From contig JASANE010027917.1 of the NCBI GenBank assembly GCA_030248225.1, forward strand, positions 51,843 through 115,842: 64,000 nucleotides of DNA. Direction: 5' to 3'. Position numbers and translations under genes: made by a program. This stretch comes from Trileptium ribeirensis (lineage: Eukaryota; Nematoda; Enoplea; Enoplida; Thoracostomopsidae). The notes beneath the pieces were generated by a model, which searched no databases, was not told the origin of the DNA, and was given only the letters and a program-made list of their open reading frames with translations. Below are positions 13,101 to 25,100 of the stretch, piece by piece (the first letter of the stretch is position 1; the number at the start of each line of letters is the position of its first letter).

Positions 13101-16100
13101 AGTATTATGATTGCGGTTGCGATGTTTAAGCCCTCCATTAGGATTTCTTGTGACATAGTCAGTCATGAGTCGAGTATGGGGGTCCCAGATTTTGTACGCG
13201 CACCGCTGCAGACTGATCAGTCTTATCTCTTTTATACCTAAGCTGAAATATAGTAACTGCCATCTGTTGTGTTTGAAGAATACATGCGCCAGACCAAATC
13301 GAATTGGAAAAGCAGCTCTCGATTTAAGTTGTTCTGCCAGCAAATATTGGACTATATTGTTCTTAAAAACCATTTTTATATTAATAATTCTCGAAAGGAA
13401 ATCTGATTATAGATAACTTTGCAGTGCATTCGAGCAAACCCTTGTTCTAATTCGAACTTTCTGGGTAACGAAAATTATTTGTATAATGTTTGTTCAAAAT
13501 GAGCTATTTTTCGGCTTGTATTTGTAACCGGAAACAATATTATTAGTTGTCTACATTTATATCCAGTAAGTTGGGATTATCATCATAACTGCATTTCGAG
13601 TGTTCTTATGTGCAATTTTAATGAATGTAGTGCAGGACGAACACCTTGGAGCAATAAATATAGCGATTACGATACCGTACATACATACCAAAACTAGAAA
13701 TCGCTCCGTTGGTGGAATTTTTGACACATGACATCCAACAGGTTAAATATTGTCATTTGCTTAGCAGTTTCCACTGTCTTCAATTATAAGCTTTATGAAC
13801 ATAGCAATGTCATAGGTGGACAGCGGGTCCCACTCCCAAAGCACCCGATATCAACCTGGGACGTTGAACTTTGAACATGCATTTTTTATGGAACTTGAAC
13901 AAGAGCTGCCTCGTCTGTAATGACCCAGAGCCAACATCGGTTTCCAAATACCGTGAAAGTAATTTTTTTACAGGGCGATAAAAAAATAATTTCTCACTGT
14001 TAATATAATAATTTGGAATATGTTTAATAATAGTTGAAGTCTGTTTTTTCTGTTTTAAGAGCTCCAGTCGACAATTGCTGATATTGAACTACGCATTGAG
14101 AATATGTACGATGCTGAAGTTGCGCTACAGAAGGTGAGCAGCGGGTAGTGGAATGCAAATTTTGTTGACCCTAATATTGCGGTAAATTTGAATTTTATCG
14201 CTATTTGCTAAATTGATTTTTCTAACGTGTACGAAAAAACTGACTGTGAGTTTGTCGCTTGGTTGGTGCATCCAGTGCGGTGTTCCATATTTTATTTTAC
14301 ATTTTTTTTATTTTGTTGCTTGTCGACCGGCAACTTCAACCAGGTGATTTTGGTTCAAAGGTGTTGTTTCTGCTTATAGTTTATTTAATTTTGTTCTTAT
14401 CCAAATGTTGAGCTACAGTATGGCTAGTGCTCAGAATAGAATTAAAGTTCTCAAAATATCATCATTATTTGCTTTATTTCTAGCCCAAGAAGTTGTGTCG
14501 ACAGCTGATTCACGCACGATGGGTTGAGTTGACAGCTAACTTTAGTACAAGGGGTTGAGTTGACAGCTAATTTTAGCACAAGAGGTTGAGTTGACAGCTA
14601 ACTTTAGTACAACAGGTTGGATCGACAGGTGATTCTAGCACAACAGATTGAGTCGGTAGTTAATAATTGTAGCCCAAGGGGTTGAGTCTACAGCTAACTC
14701 TAGCCAAGAGGTTGAGTCGACAACTAATTCTTCTCAAGAGGTTCAGTCGGAAGCTAAGCATAGGCTAAGAGGTTCAGTCGACAGCTATTTATAGCCCAAG
14801 ATGGTGAATTGACAGCAAATTCTAGCCCAAGAGGTTGAGCCGACAGCTAAGTCTAGCCCAAGAGGTCGAGTCGACAACTGATTCTTGCTCAAGAGGTTGA
14901 GTCGACATTTAAACATAGCCTAAGAGGTTCATTGGACAGCTAATTCTAATCGAAAAGATAGACTCGGCAGCAAATTCTAGCGCAAGAGATTGAGTCGGCA
15001 GATAATTCTAGCCCAAGAAGTTGAGTCGACAGCTAATTCTGGCCTAAGAGGTAGAGTCGACAAGTAAGTCTAGCCGAAGAGGTTGCGTCGGCAGATAATT
15101 CTAGCCCGAAAGGTTGAGTCGACAACTAATTCTAGCTGAAGAGGTTGAGTCGGCAGTTAATTCTAGTTTAAGATGTTGAGACCACAACTAGTTCTAACCC
15201 AATAAGTTGAATCGCCTGTTAGTTTTAACCCAAGATTTTGAGTCGACTGCAAATTTCGAAGATGTCAAATCGCCAGTTAATTCTATCACAAAAAGTTAAG
15301 TCGACAGCGAATTCTAACCCAAGAGGTTGAGTCGACAGCTAACTGTGGCCCAGGGCATTGAGTCGACAGCTAATATTCTAGCTTAAATGTTGAGTCCAAT
15401 GCTAATTCTAACACAAAAGGTTGAGTCGACAGCTAATTCTAGCCGAAGAAGTCAAGTCGACAGCTAATTCTATTCTAAGATTTTGAGTAGACGGCAAATT
15501 CCCAAGATGTTGAATCGTCAGTTGATTCTATCACAAAAGGTTAACTCGACAGCTAATTCTAACCCAAGAGATTGAGTCTACAGCTAATTGTAACCCAAGG
15601 GGTTGAGTCGACAGCTAATTCTAGCTCAAGAGGTTGAGTCGACAGCTAATTCTAGCCCAAGATGTTAAGTCGACGGCAAATTCTAGATGAAGAGGTTAAG
15701 TCGGCAGCTAATTCTATTTCAAGAGGTCGAGTCGAGACCTAATTCTAGCCCAAGGGGTTGAGTCGGCATCTAATTCTATCCCAAGAGGATGAGTCGAGAC
15801 CTAATTCTAGCCCAAGGGGTTGAGTCGGCAGCTAATTCTACCCCAAGAGGTTGAGTAGGCATCAGCAGTAAGTGCAATCTTGAAAAAATACACGCATCCT
15901 TTTGATTCAGTGATACTACGGAGTATAGCAAAAAATTCAAATTTTATTGGCCGAAATGGCCAACGTGGTGGGAATTGTAGAGACTCCTGTAAAGAGTTTG
16001 CAGCGTACCTCAACACACATGGTGTTATATAGCAGCGTTTTATTATATAAACTGATCCTTAGTTATTTTTGTACATTTGAAGCTGATCTTCCGCAGATAA

Positions 16101-19100
16101 ATACTAGAAACGGTAGTTTTTCTTATTTTCATCATCAATTATTATCTAGCAACATTTGGTCACGGTCTCTATCTCCGAGTTCTATTACAGCCTTATTTCA
16201 ATGTAATCAACTGTAATTTGCGAAATTTGTCGATTCCTTCGAAAATTACCGCTATTATTGCGGTTTGATAAATTTCCATATGGTCCATAGAATGTTCGAA
16301 AATGAGAAAGACGTCGCAAGTTTGCCGCGAGGTGGAAGCGCTCGTTCGAAACTGAGCCAAACATTGCCAGTGGGGTCACGGAGTGGAAGTGTTCGTTCAA
16401 ATATCAGCCAAACACTGGGCTGTCCAAATTTGGGGGGTGGGGGCCTGGCATTTTTCGGTTACCCCTGGTTCAGAACAGGTGCCCCCTGGCAAAATTTTGG
16501 GCTCCCCCGATTCACCGCCTCTTCGAAAAATTTTTTGTTTCTAATAGGTCCAAAGTACATAATATTTGATCAAAATTTGTACTAATATTCCGTTGTGACG
16601 CCAAATATTTCGCTTTTTCTCCCCACCAAAACCACTATGGAAGTGTTTATGACACGATTTTTAACCGTTTTCTCATGGGAAAATGTCCCTAGCAAAATCG
16701 GGCGCCCCACGATTCGGAACCAGGGGGGCCTCTTGTTCATGCCCCCTGGCAAAATTTTCGCTAATGGAGAGCCCAGAAACATTGCAAGTGCAGCCCACAT
16801 GATCGAAGTGTTCTTTCGAATCTGAGCCAATCATTGCATGTGTGACCACAGGGTCAAAGTGGTCGTTCGAGTTTGAGCCAAACATTGCATGTGCGGCTAC
16901 ATGGTCGAAGTGTTCGTTCGAATCTGACCCAGATATTGCAAGTGGGGCCACAGGATCGAATCTGGACTAGTCAGTCAGTTCGAAAATAAACTTTGTGTGT
17001 CTTGCCTCAGGATGGAAGTGTTCTGCCGAATCTGGGGCAAACGTTGCAAGTGGGGGCTAAATGTTTACACATTGTGTTCAGTATTGCGCTAAACATGGCA
17101 ACTGCTGTGACCCATATGGCTCCATAGTTCAGTGAATCCTGGCCTAAGAAACTCCATTATCGCATAAGCAATAATAGGCAAAACCTTCGTTGCCGAGCAA
17201 ACCTAACCTGTAATTTGATATAGAGTAGTCTGGTGCTATCAAGATTTTATATTGCAGCATATGAGGTGTTCGTTGTATTTTAGTACGGGTATGAGCTTCA
17301 TGCAGTCCTGGTACACGAAGGTCAAGCCACGACGGGGCACTATTGGACATTTATTCATGACACTATGAATAGCAGTTGGAAAAAGTTTAACGATATTCAG
17401 GTATGATTGGCTATGTTTGGTGTGATCTGAAATCAGTAATGTTGCTTTAGCTTTCAAAGTAAAAGGAATGATATTGTGCCGACAAAATTATTTCGTTATT
17501 TTAGCAGATTATCGCCCAGTGTTGTGTAAGAGACACATTAGTTGTATTTATTCTGGCCTCTATATAGGATCTAAATGGAGCGCTTCAAAACTTGGTCCCG
17601 CAGCTCAAACGTGGGGAACCAGAAACATCTTTCAGTAGGCCGCGCTTTATTTTACCCAAAAATTTCTCATGAATAATCGAAATAAAAGCGCCAGTATTAA
17701 GCTTTGCTGTAACAGTTTTTTTTTCGTTATTTTTATTGATATTGGCTTAGACAAGATACAATGGTGGTGGGGAGCCGACATGATGAGAAGCGAAAATTGC
17801 AGAAATCGTTGGAGCCCTATTCCGCCTGTCGAGAGGCCAGAATATTAAATTTTTTATCATCGCGTATAGTCTTGTACGTTTGTATAAAATGTTTTGTCGT
17901 CGTAAAATCCTGGGAGCCCTATTCCGAGTGTCGAGAGGCCAGAATATTAAATATTTTTATTACGTATCGCGTATAGTCTTGTACGTTTGAATAAAATGTT
18001 TTGTCGTCGTAAAATCCTGGGAGCCCTATTCCGAGTGTCGAGAGGCCAGAATATTAAATTTTTTATCATCGCGTATAGTCTTGTACGTTTGTATAAAATG
18101 TTTTGTCGTCGTAAAATCCTGGGAGCCCTATTCCGAGTGTCGAGAGGCCAGAATATTAAATATTTTTATTACGTATCGCGTATAGTCTTGTACGTTTGAA
18201 TAAAATGTTTTGTCGTCGTAAAATCCTGGGAGCCCTATTCCGAGTGTCGAGAGGCCAGAATATTAAATATTTTTATTACGTATCGCGTATAGTCTTGTAC
18301 GTTTGTATAAAATGTTTTGTCGTCGTAAAATCCTGGGAGCCCTATTCCGAGTGTCGAGAGGCCAGAATATTAAATATTTTTATTACGTATCGCGTATAGT
18401 CTTGTACGTTTGAATAAAATGTTTCGTCGTCGTAAAATCCTGGGAGCCCTATTCCGAGTGTCGAGAGGCCAGAATATTAAATATTTTTATTACGTATCGC
18501 GTATAGTCTTGTACGTTTGAATAAAATGTTTTGTCGTCGTAAAATCCTGGGAGCCCTATTCCGAGTGTCGAGAGGCCAGAATATTAAATATTTTTATTAC
18601 GTATCGCGTATAGTCTTGTACGTTTGAATAAAATGTTTTGTCGTTTTCGACCCGTGATGACCAATCAAATACAGTCGTTAAGGACAAGTGTTAACCACTT
18701 TTTGTTATTGTAACAACACGACTGAAACTTAAAGTTTAAGATATAAGTCGTGATATTTTTTGGGTGATTTAGATGTTGAATGGAGATCTTGTTTTAAAAA
18801 TCTAGCAAGAGAATTTTATATAAATTAATTTCGTTTCAAATTGAATGTTGTTTGAAATACTCGACAAAAATGACGGTCGCTCGCTCACAAATTCACTCGA
18901 AAGAAATTTGTTCCAAAAGTAGATTTTATTAATTTTAATAGTGTCCAAATTTTTCTCGAACTCGAAATGCAACAGTCAGTTCTGGCTCGTATTGTAGATC
19001 ACTTTCGATATTGCAGTTGCAAATAATAATAATAAATGGTATTGTTAGGACTTAACAGAAGTACATAATGTCATTTAAATTATTATATTTCCGGTTGCGG

Positions 19101-22100
19101 TCTTGTTTGTTTTCGCCTCTTTGGGCGATATAAATAACAATGTGTATCGTTAAGGTTGCCAAAACTACATCTTTATCGTCAGATTAGCAACGTCACTAAG
19201 GAAATTTATTTTGTAGTATAATAGTTTTAAACAATTATTATTATTGTTACTTTAGCGTATAAAACGAAACGGCCAAATAGAAATGCGAGAAATTAATAGG
19301 AAATCTTCAAAAATATAATAAATAAATTTTTTTAAAAATCACATGGTTTTGCTAAAACGAAGGCTTATTATTTATGTTTCCTTTCATTCCAATTAAAAAA
19401 AGTATTTGATAATTTTACTTTGAAGTGATTTTGGTTTTGCAGTCGGTGTGTTTGTTGCTTTAATTTTTAGGTAACTGAGGCGACCTGGGAAGACGTAGCA
19501 AAGGATTCCGTTGGAGGTTACCAAAACGCATCCGCATATTGCCTAATCTATGTTAATACAGAGAAATGTGGCTTTTCTGATGGTATGTTCAAATAACCTT
19601 CATAGATGACGTCGAAGGAGGCTCTTTTAGTGGCCGCACGAGCATATGGGATTTTTAGGATATCGTGACCCTATGTTGTGGGTGTCGTATACAACAGTAG
19701 GACTGTGCTTTTTTAAATTATTATGAACACTTATTCTCATGGATGAGCGAACATATCGGGTAGGATTCACATTTTGAAATTCAAAAGCAAAAATCGGTTC
19801 AGAATTTAATCAAATTTTGAGCTGAAAATTATTGAATGTAAGAGCCCACATTTAGGCGCATAACTTGGTGACTGTCTCTAACGTGTATGGCTTTTACCTA
19901 TGTTCCTAAAACAATGATTTCAAATGTTAGTTTCTGAGGTTCTGTTGTGTGTTGGAAGCAGTGAAGCATATCAACAGTCTCAGAAGTGTTTATTTTTTAA
20001 CTCGTTTCGAATTAAACGTTTTCTACAGTCTTGCGTTTTAGATTGACGCGGCGATGATTCCAGAAAAGGAATAGTACTCCTTAGTGTTGTAATGGACCGG
20101 GTTCAACGCGCAACTTGAACGCTTAGCGTTCCGATGCCAAACTTTTTGATTTCCTGGTCAAAATGGCCAACATCTGGTTTTTAAGAATTGTTCGCCAAGT
20201 GTAGCTGTTTGTTCAATAGTATTTTGCTGCCCATATCTCTCGGCACAGGCGTCGCATCGAAGCACGGATACAAGCAATCGAAATCAGTTCGTCGAGATTT
20301 AGAGCTTTAGTAAATTCCACTTTTTGAAACCACTGGGCCTGAGCCGCTGTCGGTCTGAATATTGTTCATCGATTCTTTGAATCATATATCGAGTTTTCAA
20401 ATGTGTTTGTTCATTCAAACGAGTGTGTTTAGGTTATAAATCGTTCTGAATACGATCGTTTTATAATCTAAAGCCCAACTTGGCTGTTTTAATGATTTTA
20501 CGGTCAATGAACATGATTTCCGAATAAAAAACTTGTAGTAGTGGCTGCGAATTTTTCTGATTTTATAATTTAACGGTTCTGACTGTTGATACTCACTCCT
20601 CCGCAAAATGCCAAATTTTTTAAGCGCGGATTGCCTAGTGTTTCGAAACGTGTTGTCTCACAATGGACTAACATGGCTAACAAAAACTATTGTGAGAATA
20701 TTTTTTTCTAATATACGGAACGACATAAGCCCACCGAAGTTTCTGAATTATTTTGCATTTTAAAACTAAGTACTGAGTACCGAGAGTTAATGAGAAATTG
20801 TTCCCAAATTTAATTTTTGATATTCCGAATTATTGTTTTCCATATGAAGTTAAAATAACATCTCTTGGTTATTATTGGTTTTAGAGCCTTATTTAGCACA
20901 GCCTGAAACACAGTACGGTAATATTTTAAAATGCATCATGGTTGTACCATACAGTCGCGGCCACAGATAAGTGCAATTGAAATCGCAATTGATCGAAATT
21001 TCTGTATCTAAATTTATCGAAATTTTACAAATTTGAAATTTATTTAATTGCACGAAGATCGCAACTTCGCGTGATTGAAATCGAAGTTGATCGAAAGTTC
21101 GTTTAACCGAAATCGACCGATTATCTTGCACATATTTCTAGCACCGACAGTTCTTCGTCACTGGTTTCAACGTCTTGTAACTAAAAGTTTAAACCTCGTC
21201 TATCTTCGATGAACACGATTTGCTGAATCCATTTTGTCTATTGTCACTTATTTGATTATGCGTTCTTTTCTGACACAATAGATAAGCTAAATGTTGTATA
21301 ACGCTGAGACTACGATGGTAGTGATTCTTAGCAGCACTGTAAATCTTTATGGTTTCCAGCGGTATTTACCTCGATATGTATACATCAAACATAGCCCATT
21401 AGAGGTGACAATACATAATGCATCCATTGGTAATAGCACTGGGTTTATTTTACCCACGCTTACGAGATACCTGCTCATTTTAAGAGCCACAATGATTGTT
21501 TCGCATGTGGATACGATGCAGCCACTGTAATTTGAGCCTAGCTGCTATGTCGTTATACCATGCATTGTTACGTATAGTTTTCACCTTGCTTAGTATTAGG
21601 GTTTGCTTATGAGAAAGATGTTTTGAGATGCCTGCTGGCCATAGTGCTTTGTAGTTATTGGGGACGAGGTTTTGCCTCGTTAGTGTCTCCGTTATTGGGT
21701 TCGCAAATTTAGTTACGACACTGAAAACTCAGATCAAAGTCGCATGCAAAAAAAATTTAACTAATTAAAAAAATTAATTTTATTACAAATCGACCATCTA
21801 CGTCGGTAAAGATAGCTCAAATCAAATTCTAAGCAGACGTTATGTCGACAGCACTCAATCTTGAAATCAGTGTTGTCAAATTTCCGTTGTCCGAAGTACA
21901 TTTTTTGTTGTATATAGACCAAAAATTTGGGGGCCGGCATTTGATCAATAAAGGGTCTCGTTTAGGGGTGGTCGCTTTAGTGATAGTAATTGGCGAAATA
22001 GTTGCCGTCCGACTCTATCCTTGTTCCGGAATTCCAAGCTGTGTGTTGGATTTTGTTGCTGTGTAATGAGGATTCTTGGTATGGCAGTTTTTAATTGAAG

Positions 22101-25100
22101 ATTCTTGCTATGGCAGTTTTTAATTAAAGGTTAGTATTTAATATTTCTTACTCATGTTGTAGTTATGTTTACTTTTTAGCTCCAGTAGGAAAGAAAATGC
22201 CTGATTCTTCATCGCGGTCCTCGTCGTCCGTAGACGCTCTCCTTCTAAGCCTTCCGCAGGACTTGAAAGATTTCGTTGCCGCTGATAATGAACGTTTCGA
22301 ACGAGAAATGGCGGAATGGGATCGAAAAGATTTGCTCGCTGCCGGAGCAACAACTACAACAGGAGCACAAAACTCGGGTAATGCATTAATTTATTATTGG
22401 AACGGAGCGAGCGAATTTTTTTCGATTAGCGGAGAATCTGATGTCTTATAGGTTTATTTAACGGATTGAGCGTGCTGGTTTCATCGTTGTGAATCAACGT
22501 TAGGCATGTCGTCAACCTTTACGGGGGGGTTGTCGGGAAATGGCTAAACGTTAAATTTTGGCAATAATGTAAAAATTTTTAGTTATATAGTGTTCTAAAA
22601 TTAGTTTAAAATAGGCTTTTCGAGGTTTGCTGAATACGATCAAAGCAATTATATGATAATTGCGTTGAGGTCCTGCAATGATAAAAAACCACGCTGAAGT
22701 TGCATTTTTCTTGAAGCTCTGTGTTGGAAATTTCGAACGTATTCATTTCGTTTTGATCACTGGCGGAAGAATTAGATGCTTCTACGATTTTTGTTATCAG
22801 CTGAAAATGACCATATAGCGTGGTGTTTACATTTTCTTTTGTATATTGTTGTCTTTCTGATCCGTTAAATTCTCTAGTTACTAACTGCGCTCGTATTATC
22901 GCCGCTCACTCGCGATTTCATAATATATAGCTAAATAATGTTTCTCAAGTTACTTTCAAATTAACAACTGTCAGCAACATAATTTAACCTATACTGATGC
23001 CTACCATTTGACGTAGTACCAGTATTTGAACCGAAGTGAGATATGATTGTTGAGTTCCGATGGATTGAGCATCAAATGATATTAGCAGTACTCGCCAGAA
23101 ATGAGGGTCAGCATTCGAACGAACGAAAGTTGGGCAAATTTTATTCTTGAACACTTTTCGAACAAACTGCGATACGCTCTCGAACAAATTTAAAAAAGGG
23201 CTTTAAAGTTTCGAACACGTCGTCTTGAACAAACTTCTGAATTTATCAAACGAACTTTGAGCTAACATCGAACGAACAGCACTCATTTCTGGCGAGTACT
23301 GTACCTATCCGCCAACTAGTCAATGAATAGGTTTAGAGTACAAATTTTAAACCACTTTTCGAAGTCTTGTGAACAGATGGACAAGCAAATTAAAATTTAT
23401 ATGAACGAAATATGAAAAAGACAAACATGAAACAATTTCTATAAAATTTAGACTTATGATGTGGCGCAATACTTAGTTTCTACAAATGTGTGTCCTTTAA
23501 AAAGAGTTCAATTTTTGACTACATAAAGATATAGTTTGGACTTAGTTGATTGAACTTGCATACTTAGTTGGACTTATAAAGATATTGGTTTTGTATTAAA
23601 ATGTTCTTTCTTTTGTTTCATTTTCCTCAGTGGAGTTTTTGAATCTGCATTCAAATTTATAATTATTATTTTAAGCAGTTTCCGTAGGTGAGCTTCAAAA
23701 ACGAAGTACAATTAACATTTTGGCCATAGTAACTTGTACGTAAAAGTCATTGCAATGATCGATTCTCATTGTTTTCTCAATTGTGATATTCTTTTCTGTT
23801 CTCGAACTATTCACTTGATCCAAGGACGCAACGAGGTTAAAACTAAAATTCTTTCATGTGACGCATATTGCTATTTTGCACTGTAGCGTTGGGCATTATA
23901 AGTGTAACAACAACCGGTCCGTAGTTCATTAGTTGGGGTTAGGGATAAAACGGATAATCTTTGGAATCACGCCAATTCGAATCCATAAATTTGGGCAGAA
24001 GCGGTTTGTATTATCGTCAGTGTTGGTGTAAAATTTTTAACCTGCATTTAAACAAAGAAGAGTAATGTTAGTGTTACTCTTACTCAGTCGGATAAAATCG
24101 GTGAATTAGAGCGTTTGGTTGAAAATTTTTTCCAACGCGCAATGGAGCAATTCAATGCTACCAAATTTGCTGTGCAATTTATAAACTACTCATCATCACT
24201 ATAACCGCGTTCAGACTCCACTACTTTAGCTGCTGCACGGCATCAACGACCAGCGTTTGTTGGAGCAGGAGCGGCGCGGCCCGGTGCAGCTCTAGCTAGT
24301 CATCAGATTTCATCTACTACGCCGGCTTCGCCTCCTGGCTCAGCTGCCGCCGATTCACTGCAGCGACAGCTATTTTGTCAGCAACCGCGAGCAGCAAGCG
24401 AATCTCCGCTGTCGACAATGTCGAGCGCTAGCGGCGACGGCAGCAGCTCACTCGATCATATTCCGCAACAGCAGCAGCTGCAGCTCTTGTCGGCTCAAGA
24501 ATCGTCGATACGTGACCACATTTTGATCGGCGGGCCTGACACAAGGGCAGCGGTTGAAGCCGTTTATTTACGCCATTACGACGACGGCGGCGGAGGTGGT
24601 GCGGCAGAAAAAGAAAGTTCTGGGCGGCCCACGAACAAGGCGCTCAATTTGGTATGTTCTAAACGCGATAAATTTGTTGACGTGGCGGCGTCGCCAAGTC
24701 CATGGAGTGAATTTTGGAAGCGGGTTGTGAGACTAAAACTGACTCCGAGTGCGTCAATTTTTCTCATGGGTGAAGGGGGATTAATTTTTTTCGTTCGGCC
24801 CTGCCGGCAAAATCCAAAGTGGATCATTTCTGTTAGTAAAGATAGTGCACTTTATGATCGCTAGAAAATTTTAGCAAAAATTGGTAAAGGCAGGGTCAAA
24901 ATTGGCAAAAATGGAGGTAAGATCGGCAAAAATGGGTGGTCTGCAGGGAAGGCGTTGTCAACTTTTTTCAGTACCCCCACCTGGATGGGGCCTTCCCGAG
25001 GGCGTCTACCTTCCCCCTCCACCCACTCCCACCGACATACTGCTACCGCGCCCCTGAGACCTCGGAGCGTCAGCATGTATGACCCACTTCGTTTATATTT

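Noticed and set aside
16265..16951. Several overlapping frames of 70-106 codons
   Set aside because: They lie in the MITE and the 52-bp satellite on both strands and have no homology.
17761..18399. Repeated frames encoding [19 protein letters not shown]
   Set aside because: Produced by the 102/107-bp array. The stops vary with the unit variant.
24088..24204. Open stretch before exon 14 (peptide [19 protein letters not shown]) preceded by an acceptor-like CTCAG
   Set aside because: It is in the same frame as exon 14 but ends at TAA 24202, and its entry phase does not fit exon 13. Possibly a gag-like remnant; not part of the gene model.
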